DNA from: Vibrio toranzoniae
Lineage (GTDB): Bacteria > Pseudomonadota > Gammaproteobacteria > Enterobacterales > Vibrionaceae
Assembly: GCF_024347655.1 (NCBI RefSeq)
Contig: NZ_AP025514.1
Span: 682,001 to 746,000, forward strand
Length of the DNA: 64,000 nt
Direction of reading: 5' to 3'
The notes under the pieces are model-generated. The model did no database searches and was not told the DNA's origin. It worked only from the letters and a program-made list of their open reading frames with translations. Each line of letters opens with the position of its first letter. Within the stretch, counting starts at the first letter, position 1. This document shows positions 18,587 through 28,301 of this stretch, in pieces. A program made the position numbers and the translations under genes.

Positions 18587-19696
18587 ATGCCGATTTTTAC
18601 TCCCCTAGATTTTCAAATGATGTCGCGCGCTATTCAATTAGCGAAGCGCGGCATTTACACCACTGCACCAAACCCGAATGTGGGTTGTGTCATTGTGCAA
18701 ACCGACGGCCAGATCGTCGGTGAAGGTTTTCATGCCAAAGCGGGCGAGCCTCATGCCGAAGTGCATGCCATGCGAATGGCGGGTGACAAGGCAAAAGGCG
18801 CAACAGCTTACGTTACGCTAGAACCTTGTTCTCATTACGGTCGAACGCCGCCTTGTGCTGAAGGTTTGATTAAGGCTCAAGTTTCGAAAGTGATTTGCGC
18901 CATGCAGGACCCAAACCCTAAAGTCGCAGGGCGTGGTATCAACATGTTACGCGACGCAGGTATTGAGGTTGAAATCGGTTTGTTAGAGCAAGATGCTATC
19001 GACTTGAACCCTGCATTTATCAAGCGTATGCAAACGGGCATGCCATTCGTTCAGTTAAAAATGGCGGCCAGCCTTGATGGGCAAACGGCACTAGCAAATG
19101 GTCAGAGCCAGTGGATAACATCGCCAGAATCGCGTCGTGACGTTCAGAACTACCGAGCAAAATCAGGCGCGGTGCTATCAACCAGCCAAACGGTGATTGA
19201 AGACAACGCGTCGTTGAATGTTCGTTGGGCTGAATTACCAAGCAGCGCTCAAACTCATTACGCTGAAGACGAGCTGCGTCAGCCGATTCGCGTGATTCTT
19301 GATCGCCAAAATCAACTGCGCCCTGAGCTCAAGTTATACCAGGCGCCAACATCGGTATTGAGAGTCGCTGAAGCCTCTGCTGATATTACCGTTGGAACAA
19401 CGGATGTTGGTCAGCTGGACTTACACGATTTGATGCGTCAATTACCTGCGAATCATATCGACCATATTTGGGTTGAAGCGGGCGCCACGTTGGCAAAAAG
19501 CTTGATTGAAGCGCAGCTGGTGGATGAGCTAATCCTCTATTTAGCACCTAAACTTATGGGCAGCGACGGGCGAGGTTTGATGGGCGCATTAGGGCTCACC
19601 TCAATGTCTGATGTGATTGACCTAGAAATTAAAGATGTTCGACAAGTTGGTGCGGATATTCGCATCGTAGCGAAACCCGTATTACGAAACCGATAG
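18587..19696 (+). CDS. ribD: Bifunctional diaminohydroxyphosphoribosylaminopyrimidine deaminase / 5-amino-6-(5-phosphoribosylamino)uracil reductase
   Basis: Performs the second and third steps of riboflavin synthesis: deamination of the pyrimidine, then NADPH reduction of the ribose. The 369-residue protein has an N-terminal zinc cytidine-deaminase-like domain (HAEVHAMRMAG near residue 50 and PCSHYGRTPPCAEG near 82). The C-terminal reductase domain starts near residue 150 (FVQLKMAASLDGQTAL). The start lies ten bases after nrdR, whose 3' end supplies the ribosome site. Confidence 0.96.
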   Translation: MPIFTPLDFQMMSRAIQLAKRGIYTTAPNPNVGCVIVQTDGQIVGEGFHAKAGEPHAEVHAMRMAGDKAKGATAYVTLEPCSHYGRTPPCAEGLIKAQVSKVICAMQDPNPKVAGRGINMLRDAGIEVEIGLLEQDAIDLNPAFIKRMQTGMPFVQLKMAASLDGQTALANGQSQWITSPESRRDVQNYRAKSGAVLSTSQTVIEDNASLNVRWAELPSSAQTHYAEDELRQPIRVILDRQNQLRPELKLYQAPTSVLRVAEASADITVGTTDVGQLDLHDLMRQLPANHIDHIWVEAGATLAKSLIEAQLVDELILYLAPKLMGSDGRGLMGALGLTSMSDVIDLEIKDVRQVGADIRIVAKPVLRNR

Positions 19697-19765
19697 TAAC
19701 GAAACTATAGTGGAAATAAATCCGCTCACAACATACATGTCGTTGACAACAAAAAGAGTTTTTAA

Positions 19766-20422
19766 ATGTTTACAGGAATTGTAGAAGCCGTCGGTACATT
19801 GAGTGCAATCACTCCCCGCGGAGAAGACATCACCGTAACGGTTAACGTGGGAAAGCTTGATATGGCTGACGTTCAGTTAGGCGATAGTATCGCTACCAAT
19901 GGTGTGTGTTTGACGGTTGTTGAGTTCAATGACCATAGCTACAGTGCAGACCTTTCACTTGAAACCCTGAAAAAAACGGGTTTTGTGGATTACCAAGCTG
20001 GCGACAAGGTCAACCTAGAGAAAGCAATGTTACCGACGACGCGTTTCGGTGGCCACATCGTATCGGGTCACGTTGATGGTGTAGGCGAGATTGTTGAGCG
20101 TAACCAAGTAGGGCGTGCGATTGAGTTTTGGGTAGAAATGCCAGCTGAAATAGCAAAGTACGTAGCTCAAAAAGGTTCAGTCACGGTTGATGGTATTAGC
20201 CTGACTGTGAATGATTTACGCAAGAATGCCTTTAAGTTGACTATCGTTCCTCACACCTCTTCAGAAACCACCATTGATCAATTCAATGTTGGTCGTAAAG
20301 TGAATCTAGAAGTCGATGTATTAGCGCGCTACATGGAGCGTCTACTACAAGGCCAACAGCAAGAGTCTGAGCCTGAATCTCGATTGACGATGGAATTCTT
20401 ACAGCAGAATGGTTTTGCTTAA
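19766..20422 (+). CDS. ribE: Riboflavin synthase, alpha chain
   Basis: Dismutates two 6,7-dimethyl-8-ribityllumazine molecules into riboflavin and the pyrimidine precursor. The 218-residue protein starts with the invariant MFTGIVEAVG. It has two lumazine-binding repeats, about residues 1-97 and 98-195, with duplicated motifs GVCLTV and GISLTVND. It follows ribD by 69 bases. The product of RibH (encoded downstream) is its substrate. The same gene is called ribC in some organisms. Confidence 0.96.
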   Translation: MFTGIVEAVGTLSAITPRGEDITVTVNVGKLDMADVQLGDSIATNGVCLTVVEFNDHSYSADLSLETLKKTGFVDYQAGDKVNLEKAMLPTTRFGGHIVSGHVDGVGEIVERNQVGRAIEFWVEMPAEIAKYVAQKGSVTVDGISLTVNDLRKNAFKLTIVPHTSSETTIDQFNVGRKVNLEVDVLARYMERLLQGQQQESEPESRLTMEFLQQNGFA

Positions 20423-20530
20423 AAGTTTGTACAAAGCGCGCTAAACCCCGCTTTGTAAATCAGAGCAATATCATCAGGTTTAAATAGTGTCGGTTCTAGG
20501 AAGCAGAACCATTTCAAAGGATATAGAACA

Positions 20531-21640
20531 ATGCCAATTAGTACTCCTCAAGAAATTATTGAAGACATTCGCCTAGGAAAAATGGTTATCCTGATGGATG
20601 ATGAAGATCGCGAAAATGAAGGCGATCTGATCATGGCAGCAGAACATGTCACGCCAGAAGCGATTAACTTCATGGCGATGTATGGCCGTGGCTTAATTTG
20701 TTTAACGCTGACAAAAGAGCGTTCAAATCGCATGGGGCTAGCGCCTATGGTTCAAGACAACAATGCACAATATACCACCAACTTTACGGTTTCGATTGAA
20801 GCGGCAGAGGGCGTAACGACGGGGATTTCTGCATCAGATCGCGCTGTTACCGTTCAAGCTGCCGTAGCCAAAGATGCGAAAGCGGCTGACTTGGTTCAAC
20901 CTGGTCATATCTTCCCTCTGACGGCGCAAGAAGGCGGCGTTTTAACGCGCGCTGGCCACACCGAAGCGGGGTGTGATTTAGCTCGTCTAGCGGGCTGTGA
21001 ACCAGCTTCGGTTATCGTTGAGATCCTAAACGACGACGGTACTATGGCTCGTCGCCCTGATCTTGAAGTGTTTGCTGAAAAGCATGACATAAAGCTAGGC
21101 ACTATTGCAGACTTGATCGAATACCGTAACAACACTGAAACAACGATTGAGCGTGTCGCACAATGTAACCTACCAACGGAGTTTGGTGATTTTGAGCTTG
21201 TGACTTACCGCGATACGATTGATAACCAAATCCACTACGCGATGCAAAAAGGTGACCTGTCTGTGGGCGCTCCTTTGGTGCGTGTTCACCTGCATGATAC
21301 GTTTACCGACCTGCTTCATTCCGATCGTGGTACCGAGCGCAGCTGGTCGCTAGATAAAGCGATGAAGCGTATTGGCGACGAAGGCGGGGTGTTGGTTATT
21401 CTTGGTAATGAAGAGTCGTCTGATTCTTTGATTTACAAAGTGAAGACATTCGAAGCACAAGATAAGAACGAGCAGCCAACGATGGCGAAGAAGCAGGGGA
21501 CGTCGCGCCGTGTTGGGGTAGGTTCTCAGATTCTACAAGACTTAGGCGTTCATGATATGCGCCTATTGTCTTCAAGCACTAAGCGTTACCACGCACTGGG
21601 TGGTTTCGGTCTTAATGTGGTTGAATACGTTTGTGAGTAG
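20531..21640 (+). CDS. ribB: 3,4-dihydroxy-2-butanone 4-phosphate synthase with degenerate GTP cyclohydrolase II-like domain (RibBX type)
   Basis: Makes the four-carbon unit for lumazine from ribulose 5-phosphate. The N-terminal domain (about 1-205) has [27 protein letters not shown] and [14 protein letters not shown]. The C-terminal ~160 residues align with GTP cyclohydrolase II, but the three zinc cysteines are missing: the segment reads [19 protein letters not shown]. This domain therefore should not hydrolyse GTP. Such fusions are described as RibBX in proteobacteria. Often labelled ribA or ribBA. No FMN riboswitch is seen upstream, only two small hairpins (20430-20457 and 20491-20509). 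Confidence 0.93.
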   Translation: MPISTPQEIIEDIRLGKMVILMDDEDRENEGDLIMAAEHVTPEAINFMAMYGRGLICLTLTKERSNRMGLAPMVQDNNAQYTTNFTVSIEAAEGVTTGISASDRAVTVQAAVAKDAKAADLVQPGHIFPLTAQEGGVLTRAGHTEAGCDLARLAGCEPASVIVEILNDDGTMARRPDLEVFAEKHDIKLGTIADLIEYRNNTETTIERVAQCNLPTEFGDFELVTYRDTIDNQIHYAMQKGDLSVGAPLVRVHLHDTFTDLLHSDRGTERSWSLDKAMKRIGDEGGVLVILGNEESSDSLIYKVKTFEAQDKNEQPTMAKKQGTSRRVGVGSQILQDLGVHDMRLLSSSTKRYHALGGFGLNVVEYVCE

Positions 21641-21919
21641 TCACTCACATATCAGTTTGTAGCAACATAAATTAATGATGACTCTGCTTGCTCTTTTGGT
21701 AATAAATTAAGCCCAAAGAGCATAGTTGCTGAGCTCATTTTTAAGTGTGTTAAATGTGGCGGTGGGCTACTTGTGGTTCCTAGATGGTTCGGAGTCGCGC
21801 TGCTTTATCATCTTTGCATCTCCGGTGTCCGTTCTTCTAAATTAGCATTAGATATTGCTCACAGTTTTGTGCTAGAATCCGGCGATTCTCACTTTATGAA
21901 AATAGTTAAAGGAAGGCTT
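21641..21919. other. Intergenic region ribB to ribH
   Basis: This 279-base gap breaks the otherwise tight rib cluster. An imperfect hairpin near 21691-21724 (TGCTCTTT with AAAGAGCA) could end or slow transcription from ribB. A separate promoter for ribH-nusB is likely, although I find no strong -35/-10 pair. An in-frame extension of ribH crosses it but has no ribosome site and is not conserved. Confidence 0.4.
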
Positions 21920-22390
21920 ATGAAAGTGATCGAGGGTGGCTTCCCAGCGCCAAATGCAAAAATTGCTATCGTTATTGCTCGTTTCAACAGTTTTATTAAC
22001 GAAAGTTTACTTTCTGGTGCAATCGATACTTTAAAGCGTCACGGACAAGTAAGCGAAGACAACATCACTGTTGTTCGTTGCCCTGGTGCAGTTGAACTTC
22101 CACTGGTAGCGCAGCGCGTTGCAAAAACAGGTAAGTTCGATGCGATTGTATCTCTTGGTACAGTTATCCGTGGTGGTACACCTCACTTTGACTATGTTTG
22201 TAGTGAATGTAATAAAGGTTTGGCACAAGTGTCTCTGGAATACTCTCTTCCAGTTGCGTTTGGTGTTCTTACCGTTGATACGATCGATCAAGCTATTGAA
22301 CGCGCAGGGACCAAGGCTGGTAATAAAGGTGCAGAAGCAGCACTTAGCGCACTTGAGATGATCAACGTTCTTTCTGAAATCGATTCCTAA
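21920..22390 (+). CDS. ribH: 6,7-dimethyl-8-ribityllumazine synthase
   Basis: Condenses the RibB product with the ribitylaminopyrimidine to give lumazine. From ATG 21920 it is 156 residues, the normal length, starting [20 protein letters not shown] after GGAAGG. The substrate-binding loops [14 protein letters not shown] near residue 22, [12 protein letters not shown] near 56 and [14 protein letters not shown] near 81 (catalytic His) are intact. Its stop codon overlaps the nusB start by one base, so translation is probably coupled. Confidence 0.96.
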   Translation: MKVIEGGFPAPNAKIAIVIARFNSFINESLLSGAIDTLKRHGQVSEDNITVVRCPGAVELPLVAQRVAKTGKFDAIVSLGTVIRGGTPHFDYVCSECNKGLAQVSLEYSLPVAFGVLTVDTIDQAIERAGTKAGNKGAEAALSALEMINVLSEIDS

Positions 22391-22857
22391 TGGGGGCCAG
22401 TGTGAAACCAGCCGCACGTCGTAATGCACGTCAATTTGCTCTACAAGCAATTTATTCTTGGCAAATTACTAAAGAAAATATTGCTACCGTTGAAGAACAG
22501 TTCTTATCTGGTGGTAAGTATGATGAAGAAGAGCATCATGCTACAGAGCCTGCTCTAGCTATGCCTGAAACAGACGTTGCATACTTCCGCGACCTACTAA
22601 CTGGTGTTGCTCTTAGCCACATGGAACTTGATAGCAAGCTTCGTCCATTCGTATCTCGCCCTATGCAAGATCTGGATTTGATGGAACTCGCGCTTCTACG
22701 TTTAGCTATGTACGAGATGACTCGTCGTGAAGATGTACCATACAAAGTGGTTATCAACGAAGCTATCGAACTTGCAAAAGTATTTGCAGCAGAAGACAGT
22801 CATAAGTTTATTAACGGTGTGCTTGATAAAGCTGCGCCGCACGTTCGTAAGAAATAA
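22390..22857 (+). CDS. nusB: Transcription antitermination factor NusB
   Basis: An RNA-binding all-helical protein that joins NusE (S10) at boxA to assemble the antitermination complex on rRNA operons. It is 155 residues, starting [24 protein letters not shown] at 22402 would remove four residues. Conserved C-terminal blocks are [17 protein letters not shown] and [26 protein letters not shown]. It overlaps the ribH stop, and a terminator follows at 22878-22906. Confidence 0.95.
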   Translation: MGASVKPAARRNARQFALQAIYSWQITKENIATVEEQFLSGGKYDEEEHHATEPALAMPETDVAYFRDLLTGVALSHMELDSKLRPFVSRPMQDLDLMELALLRLAMYEMTRREDVPYKVVINEAIELAKVFAAEDSHKFINGVLDKAAPHVRKK

Positions 22858-22877
22858 TACGTTCGTTTATTGAATAT

Positions 22878-22906
22878 AAAGGTCAGCTTTTATGCTGGCC
22901 TTTTTT
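22878..22906 (+). terminator. Rho-independent terminator after nusB
   Basis: AAAGGTCAGC / GCTGGCCTTT, with one G-T pair and a 6-base loop, is followed by a T run. It ends the rib-nusB transcript, so thiL probably has its own promoter or depends on read-through. Confidence 0.9.
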
Positions 22907-22945
22907 GTTACTAAATTATTGTGAAATCTAAAGATAGGGCATGTG

Positions 22946-23920
22946 ATGTCTGGCGAATTTAACCTTATTGAAAAATATTTTGTAAATCGACAACCACAAC
23001 GTAAAGATGTACACCTGGCTGCGGGCGATGATTGTGCCTTGGTAAAAGCCCCAAGTAATGTTGAGATTGCGATCAGTACTGACACTTTAGTTGCAGGCAC
23101 GCACTTCTTAGCGGAAGCGAACCCTGCTTGGGTCGCACACAAGGCTTTGGCTTCGAATATTAGCGATCTTGCTGCTATGGGGGCGACTCCGTCTTGGGTT
23201 TCACTTGCTTTAACCATGCCTGAGGTCGATGAAGAGTGGCTTGCTCCATTTTGTGATTCGTTTTTTAAACTCGCAGACTACTTTGGTATTCAGTTAATTG
23301 GTGGTGACACAACGAAAGGGCCACTAAGCCTGACACTGACGGTGCAAGGTTTTGTGCCCGAAGGACGAGCGCTACGCAGAGATGGCGCGAAAATCGGAGA
23401 CTGGATTTACGTCACGGGTAATTTAGGCGATAGCAAAGCTGGGTTAGACGTGTTACTTAACCCCGAAAAGAACAAAGCGAAGCCTTATGCGTTAGAGCTT
23501 GAAGAGAGACACTACCTGAGCACTCCACGCGTTTTGGCAGGTCAGGCATTAGTGAATCTTGCCTCGTCTGCCATTGACATATCAGACGGTATTATCGCCG
23601 ACATAAAACATATCCTTAAGCGTTCTCAGGTTGGCGCTAGCATTGATGTTAGTTCGCTACCAATATCTTCTGAATTACGTCAATTCGCCCCTGATATTGA
23701 ATCTGCCCAGCAATACGCCCTTACCAGTGGTGAAGAGTACGAACTGTGCTTTACTGTGCCTGAAGAAAATAAAGGTTCATTGGAAAGTGCTTTATCGCAC
23801 ACTGGCACAAAAGTCACCTGCATTGGGCAAATAAGACCTGTAGAATATTTTGAATTACACAATAATGGTGAACCGCTAAGCTGGGACTTAACTGGTTACG
23901 ATCACTTTAAGGTTAATTGA
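22946..23920 (+). CDS. thiL: Thiamine-monophosphate kinase
   Basis: Phosphorylates thiamine monophosphate to thiamine diphosphate, the active cofactor. The 324-residue protein starts MSGEFNLIEKYF. An overlapping GTG three bases upstream is a possible alternative. Mg-ATP-binding motifs are GDDCALVKAP near residue 28, STDTLVAGTHF near 46, IGGDTTKG near 116 and AIDISDGIIADI near 208. The stop shares one base with the pgpA start, the common thiL-pgpA coupling. Confidence 0.95.
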   Translation: MSGEFNLIEKYFVNRQPQRKDVHLAAGDDCALVKAPSNVEIAISTDTLVAGTHFLAEANPAWVAHKALASNISDLAAMGATPSWVSLALTMPEVDEEWLAPFCDSFFKLADYFGIQLIGGDTTKGPLSLTLTVQGFVPEGRALRRDGAKIGDWIYVTGNLGDSKAGLDVLLNPEKNKAKPYALELEERHYLSTPRVLAGQALVNLASSAIDISDGIIADIKHILKRSQVGASIDVSSLPISSELRQFAPDIESAQQYALTSGEEYELCFTVPEENKGSLESALSHTGTKVTCIGQIRPVEYFELHNNGEPLSWDLTGYDHFKVN

Positions 23921-24429
23921 TGACAAACCCACTATCTCTTATTTCTCTTAAAAACCCTTGGCACCTGTTAGCAACGGGTTTTGGCAGTGGCTTATCGCCT
24001 ATTATTCCTGGAACGATGGGTACGCTCGCGTCTATTCCATTGTACCTATTGTTGGTTCAATTACCTTTCCCTGCTTATATAGTAGCTGTTGTTATGAGTT
24101 GCATTATTGGTATCAAGATCTGCCAAGTGACGTCTGATGATATGGGCGTGCACGATCACGGTTCTATCGTATGGGATGAGTTTGCGGGTTTTTGGATTAC
24201 CATGAGCCTAGTGCCGATGTTGAATATCCCTACTGATGATTGGAAGTGGTTATTCACTGGCTTTGTGTTATTTCGCTTTTACGATATGGTAAAACCATGG
24301 CCAATTGGTTGGCTAGATCAGCGAATCCACGGCGGTTGGGGCATTATGATTGATGATATTGTGGCGGGTCTTATGGCCGCTATCTCGCTGTATGCAGTTG
24401 CACATTTCGCTGGTTGGTTAGCTAATTAA
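23920..24429 (+). CDS. pgpA: Phosphatidylglycerophosphatase A
   Basis: Dephosphorylates phosphatidylglycerophosphate to phosphatidylglycerol at the inner membrane. From ATG 23920 it is 169 residues with about four hydrophobic helices. The family motifs GTMGTLASIPLYLL near residue 28, GSIVWDEFAGFWI near 79 and FRFYDMVKPWPIGW near 115 hold the acidic metal-binding residues. It overlaps thiL by one base. Confidence 0.94.
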   Translation: MTNPLSLISLKNPWHLLATGFGSGLSPIIPGTMGTLASIPLYLLLVQLPFPAYIVAVVMSCIIGIKICQVTSDDMGVHDHGSIVWDEFAGFWITMSLVPMLNIPTDDWKWLFTGFVLFRFYDMVKPWPIGWLDQRIHGGWGIMIDDIVAGLMAAISLYAVAHFAGWLAN

Positions 24430-24464
24430 AAATAGAAAATACCGAATAAGAACAAGGAATAACA

Positions 24465-24824
24465 ATGTCTAAGAAAGTTTATTGTGTTGCTCAGTTTCAG
24501 CCAAAAGAAGGTAAATTGAACGCGCTGTTTGACGTATTAAAATCGCTAGAACCGAATACTCTGCGTGAAGATGGTTGTATTCAATACACAGTGACTCGTC
24601 ATATTCAGAGCCCATTTGCAGAAGGGGATAGCTTTCCTATCGCGTTCAACGAAATTTGGGCGGATAACGAAGCGTTTGAAGCGCACTGCCAACGTCGCGA
24701 AATCCAACAGTTCTTCCAAGAGCAGTGTGTTGAAAAGGCTGGCTTGGTTGAGAAATTCAATGTGGCTATCTACTCTGATGAGCCAGAGAACTACGACGCA
24801 CCAGTGCTTAAGCCATGTTACTAA
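24465..24824 (+). CDS. Putative quinol monooxygenase (ABM domain)
   Basis: A 119-residue antibiotic-biosynthesis-monooxygenase (ABM) domain protein with a dimeric ferredoxin-like fold, related to YgiN. The core is VYCVAQFQPKEGKLNALFDVL with DGCIQYTVTRH and FNEIWADNEAFEAHCQRREIQQF. Family members oxidise aromatic or quinol compounds without cofactors, but this substrate is unknown. It follows pgpA by 35 bases with an AAGGAA ribosome site, so may be co-transcribed. Confidence 0.87.
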   Translation: MSKKVYCVAQFQPKEGKLNALFDVLKSLEPNTLREDGCIQYTVTRHIQSPFAEGDSFPIAFNEIWADNEAFEAHCQRREIQQFFQEQCVEKAGLVEKFNVAIYSDEPENYDAPVLKPCY

Positions 24825-24885
24825 GCAGGTTTAATTGCGAATAACTAACAGCTAAACAGCGAATAGTTAATGAGTTAGCAGATAC

Positions 24886-24916
24886 AAAAAAGGTTGTTCT
24901 TAAGAGCAACCTTTTT
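24886..24916. terminator. Bidirectional terminator between ABM gene and dxs
   Basis: AAAAAAGGTTGTTCTT / AAGAGCAACCTTTTT has a T run on the plus strand and the mirrored A run on the other side. It separates convergent genes. Confidence 0.9.
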
Positions 24917-24948
24917 GTTTTATAGCTTATGTCATTTGCCTGTGAAAG

Positions 24949-26832
24949 CTATTTAGCAAGGTAATCAGAGATAGACTTCTCAATGCCTTTCGCGTCTAAG
25001 CCAAGCTCTTCGTGCAGTTCACCTTGTGTACCTTGAGCAATAAACTTGTCTGGTAGGCCAAGATTCAATACAGGCATTAGCAGCTTCTCTTGCATCAAGA
25101 ATTCAACCACCCCTGTGCCCGCACCACCTGCGATTGCGTTTTCTTCGATTGTTACAAGTACATCGTGGTCAGCGGCAAGTTGTTTGATCAGAGCTTCGTC
25201 TAGCGGCTTCACAAAACGCATATCTGTAACCGTCGCATCAATAGCGTCAGCGGCTTGAAGTGCACTCTCAAGGAAAGTACCGAAGCTTAGGATAGCGACT
25301 TTCGAACCATCTTTTGCTTTTGCACTTTCGCGAACGATACGACCTTTACCAATCTCAAGCGCAGTAAATTCACTTTGAATCTCAGTACCCATACCATTAC
25401 CTCGAGGGTAACGAACGGCACTTGGACCTGTGTGTTGGTGGCCTGTGTATAGCATTTGGCGACACTCGTTTTCGTCGCTTGGCGCCATGATCACCATGTT
25501 TGGAATGCAGCGCATAAAGCTTAAGTCGAACGCACCTTGGTGTGTTTGACCATCGGCGCCAACAAGACCTGCACGGTCAATCGCAAACATCACCGGTAAA
25601 TCCATGATAGCCACATCGTGGATCAGCTGATCGTAGCCACGTTGTAGGAACGTCGAGTAGATAGCCACAATTGGCTTATCGCCAGCAATCGCCATACCGG
25701 TTGCTAGCGTCACTGCGTGCTGCTCAGCAATCGCAACATCGAAGTATTGCTCTGGGTACTCTTTCGAAAAACGCACCATGCCAGAACCTTCACGCATCGC
25801 TGGCGTGATCGCCATTAGCTTCGGATCCTGCGCGGCCATATCACACAGGAAGTCGCCAAAAACCTTCGAGAAAGTTGGTTTAGAGCTGGTGCTCTTAGGC
25901 AGACTTGAGTGTGCAGGATCGAATTTAGGCACACCGTGGTAGCCAATTGGGTCTTTCTCTGCTGGTTCGTAGCCTTTGCCCTTCTTGGTCATGATATGCA
26001 GGAACTGAGGGCCTTTAAGGTCTCTCATGTTCTTCAGCGTTTTAATCAACTCATTCACATCGTGACCGTCAACTGGACCAATGTAGTTAAAGCCTAATTC
26101 TTCAAACATGGTGCCAGGAACAACCATGCCTTTTAGGTGTTCTTCTGTACGACGAACGAGCTCTTTAATCGGCGGAACGCCAGATAGCACTTTCTTGCCG
26201 CCCTCACGAATAGACGTGTAAAGACTGCCAGAAAGAACTTGAGCTAGGTGGTTGTTTAGAGCCCCTACGTTTTCAGAGATCGACATCTCGTTATCGTTAA
26301 GGATAACCAGCATGTCATTGTGAATATCGCCCGCGTGGTTCATCGCTTCGAATGCCATACCTGCGGTAATTGCGCCATCACCAATCACACTCACGACTTT
26401 ACGATTCTTGCCTTCTTTCTTAGCACTGATTGCCATGCCGAGAGCTGCACTGATCGACGTTGAAGAGTGGCCAACAGAAAGCGTGTCGTATTCACTCTCT
26501 TGACGCCATGGGAATGGGTGCAGTCCATCTTTTTGACGAATAGTCGACAGACGGTTACGACGGCCAGTAAGGATTTTGTGCGGGTATGCTTGGTGGCCAA
26601 CATCCCAAACTAATTGGTCAAAAGGTGTGTTGTACACGTAGTGCAGAGCCACTGTTAGCTCTACCGTACCTAAGCCTGACGCTAAGTGACCACTTGACTG
26701 GCTCACTGAGTTAAGAAGATAGGTGCGTAATTCATCACAAAGCTGTGTTAGCGTCTCTTTTGGAAGAAGACGCAAATCCTCTGGCTTATCAGCCAAAGCA
26801 AGAGTTGGGTACTTTGATATATCAAGAGTCAT
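24949..26832 (-). CDS. dxs: 1-deoxy-D-xylulose-5-phosphate synthase
   Basis: A thiamine-diphosphate enzyme joining pyruvate and glyceraldehyde 3-phosphate, the first step of the MEP isoprenoid pathway. It is 627 residues long. Visible are [17 protein letters not shown] near residue 49, the TPP/Mg motif [19 protein letters not shown] near 152 with LNDNEMSIS, the transketolase-type acid in [12 protein letters not shown] near 370 and the C-terminal domain from about 490. Last gene of xseB-ispA-dxs, 21 bases after ispA. It also links to thiL in the window, which makes its cofactor. Confidence 0.97.
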   Translation of the reverse strand: MTLDISKYPTLALADKPEDLRLLPKETLTQLCDELRTYLLNSVSQSSGHLASGLGTVELTVALHYVYNTPFDQLVWDVGHQAYPHKILTGRRNRLSTIRQKDGLHPFPWRQESEYDTLSVGHSSTSISAALGMAISAKKEGKNRKVVSVIGDGAITAGMAFEAMNHAGDIHNDMLVILNDNEMSISENVGALNNHLAQVLSGSLYTSIREGGKKVLSGVPPIKELVRRTEEHLKGMVVPGTMFEELGFNYIGPVDGHDVNELIKTLKNMRDLKGPQFLHIMTKKGKGYEPAEKDPIGYHGVPKFDPAHSSLPKSTSSKPTFSKVFGDFLCDMAAQDPKLMAITPAMREGSGMVRFSKEYPEQYFDVAIAEQHAVTLATGMAIAGDKPIVAIYSTFLQRGYDQLIHDVAIMDLPVMFAIDRAGLVGADGQTHQGAFDLSFMRCIPNMVIMAPSDENECRQMLYTGHQHTGPSAVRYPRGNGMGTEIQSEFTALEIGKGRIVRESAKAKDGSKVAILSFGTFLESALQAADAIDATVTDMRFVKPLDEALIKQLAADHDVLVTIEENAIAGGAGTGVVEFLMQEKLLMPVLNLGLPDKFIAQGTQGELHEELGLDAKGIEKSISDYLAK

Positions 26833-26853
26833 AGGTAATGCGCGCTTATTGTC

Positions 26854-27741
26854 TTAGTTCTTGCGCTCGATGACGTATCGGGCGAACTCTTCGAGTAACT
26901 GGGTATTGTATGGGATTGCAGCCAAAGCTTGAAGCGCTTCCTGTAGCAGAGTGTGCGCTTTTTCTTGAGCGCCCTCTAAACCTAACAAAGAAGGGTAGGT
27001 ACTTTTGTTTAAATTTTGGTCAGAACCCTGTGGCTTACCCAACGTTTCGGTATCGCTAGTGATATCTAAGATATCGTCTTGAACTTGGAAGGCTAGCCCG
27101 ATGGCGTCGGCATACTTGTCTAATTGAGGCAGTACTTCAAACGCTTTCTCACCAGCAGAAAGTGCACCTAAACGAATTGCACTTTTCATCAGAGCACCTG
27201 TTTTATTACGGTGAACTTCTTCCAGCTCTTCTAGTGTGACTGCGCGGTTTTCTGCTTCAATATCAAGTGCTTGACCAATGCACATACCTTGAGCTCCAGA
27301 GGCTTCAGCTAGGCGTTGAATCATTCGAACGCGATTGCTTTCCCCGTCAGCACTTAATGTGCCTTCCGCAAGTATAGTAAACGCAAGAGTTTGTAGCGCA
27401 TCGCCAGTTAAAATTGCTGTCGCTTCATCGTATTTGATATGGCAAGTCTGATGGCCGCGACGAAGGTCGTCATCGTCCATTGCTGGAAGATCGTCGTGAA
27501 TCAGAGAATAGGCATGAATACATTCGATTGCAGAAGCTGGAGTATCGAGTTCTTCAGCGGTGCAGCCGAGCATCTCCCCTGTAATGTAGACAAGAAATGG
27601 ACGTGCGCGTTTGCCGCCTAAAAGTAATCCATAACGCATCGCGTTGATAAGATTCTGATTTTGGTGAGGCAAGCGATCAAGCCAAAGGTTCAGTTGCTCG
27701 TTATTACGTGCTTGATAAGACAATAATAAAGTCTCGATCAT
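26854..27741 (-). CDS. ispA: Farnesyl diphosphate synthase (geranyltranstransferase)
   Basis: Builds farnesyl diphosphate from IPP and DMAPP/GPP for quinone and undecaprenyl synthesis. The start chosen gives 295 residues, MIETLLLSYQARNNEQL. An in-frame ATG twelve bases upstream (27753) is possible, and neither has a strong ribosome site. The two aspartate-rich motifs are DDLPAMDDDDLRRG near residue 87 and FQVQDDILDITSD near 224, with GGKRARPFLVY near 43. It sits between xseB and dxs. Confidence 0.95.
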   Translation of the reverse strand: MIETLLLSYQARNNEQLNLWLDRLPHQNQNLINAMRYGLLLGGKRARPFLVYITGEMLGCTAEELDTPASAIECIHAYSLIHDDLPAMDDDDLRRGHQTCHIKYDEATAILTGDALQTLAFTILAEGTLSADGESNRVRMIQRLAEASGAQGMCIGQALDIEAENRAVTLEELEEVHRNKTGALMKSAIRLGALSAGEKAFEVLPQLDKYADAIGLAFQVQDDILDITSDTETLGKPQGSDQNLNKSTYPSLLGLEGAQEKAHTLLQEALQALAAIPYNTQLLEEFARYVIERKN

Positions 27742-27761
27742 AGGGGATCTCATACAATTCG

Positions 27762-28004
27762 TTATTCAGGTAGTGGGTGAAAGTCACTAAGTTCTGCATT
27801 TTCGTCATTTTGCAGTAGGATACTGACACGCTGTTCAGCATCGTTTAGTTTACTTTGACCAGCACGAGCGAGGGAGATACCTCGTTCGAATTTTTTTAGC
27901 GCATCATCTAAAGCTAGATCACCATTTTCTAGTTGATCAACCAAGCCATCAAGCTCTTCGATTGCCGCTTCAAAGCTCATATTTTCAGGTTTCTTAGTCG
28001 CCAT
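27762..28004 (-). CDS. xseB: Exodeoxyribonuclease VII small subunit
   Basis: An 80-residue helical subunit that assembles with XseA to form the single-strand-specific exonuclease VII. Signature text: SFEAAIEELDGLVDQLENGDLALDDALKKFERGISL. It is the first gene of the xseB-ispA-dxs operon, with eight to twenty bases to ispA. It is divergent from pomA across a 297-base control region. Confidence 0.95.
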   Translation of the reverse strand: MATKKPENMSFEAAIEELDGLVDQLENGDLALDDALKKFERGISLARAGQSKLNDAEQRVSILLQNDENAELSDFHPLPE

Positions 28005-28227
28005 AATAAATCTGCGTTTGGAAAGATGAACGAACGTTACCCTAGGCCGCAGATATGGTCAAATGTAACCAATAAATTTTGCTATAAAGTTCGTTTTTAA
28101 GAGGCTTGAACTTACTTTGGTTGAATAACCTTAGCTTTATCGAGTTTATGCGCTATGGATAAGAGTAAAGTAAGCCAATAGTTGTGATTCAAAAACGAAA
28201 AGTGTGATACTTAGGCCAAGAATTGAC

Positions 28228-28254
28228 TAAAAGATCTTATAGTCTGGCCGATAA
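28228..28254 (+). promoter_or_regulatory. Sigma28 (FliA)-type promoter of pomAB
   Basis: TAAA, a 15-base spacer, then GCCGATAA match the flagellar sigma28 consensus (TAAA-N15-GCCGATAA) without a mismatch. Transcription would begin about 40 bases before the pomA GTG. This places the stator genes in the late flagellar class, as in other vibrios. Confidence 0.85.
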
Positions 28255-28301
28255 GAAGATTATCGTCGACGTAGAACTACAAAAAGCATGAGGAGTGCTC
28301 A

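Noticed and set aside
20423..20530. FMN riboswitch before ribB
   Set aside because: The leader is too short and lacks the conserved RFN-element blocks. Only two small hairpins are present.
21773..21919. 49-residue N-terminal extension of RibH
   Set aside because: RibH proteins begin at [15 protein letters not shown] ribosome site precedes that ATG.
22031..22450. 139-residue minus-strand ORF across ribH and nusB
   Set aside because: It is opposite two conserved genes, and its composition is not protein-like.
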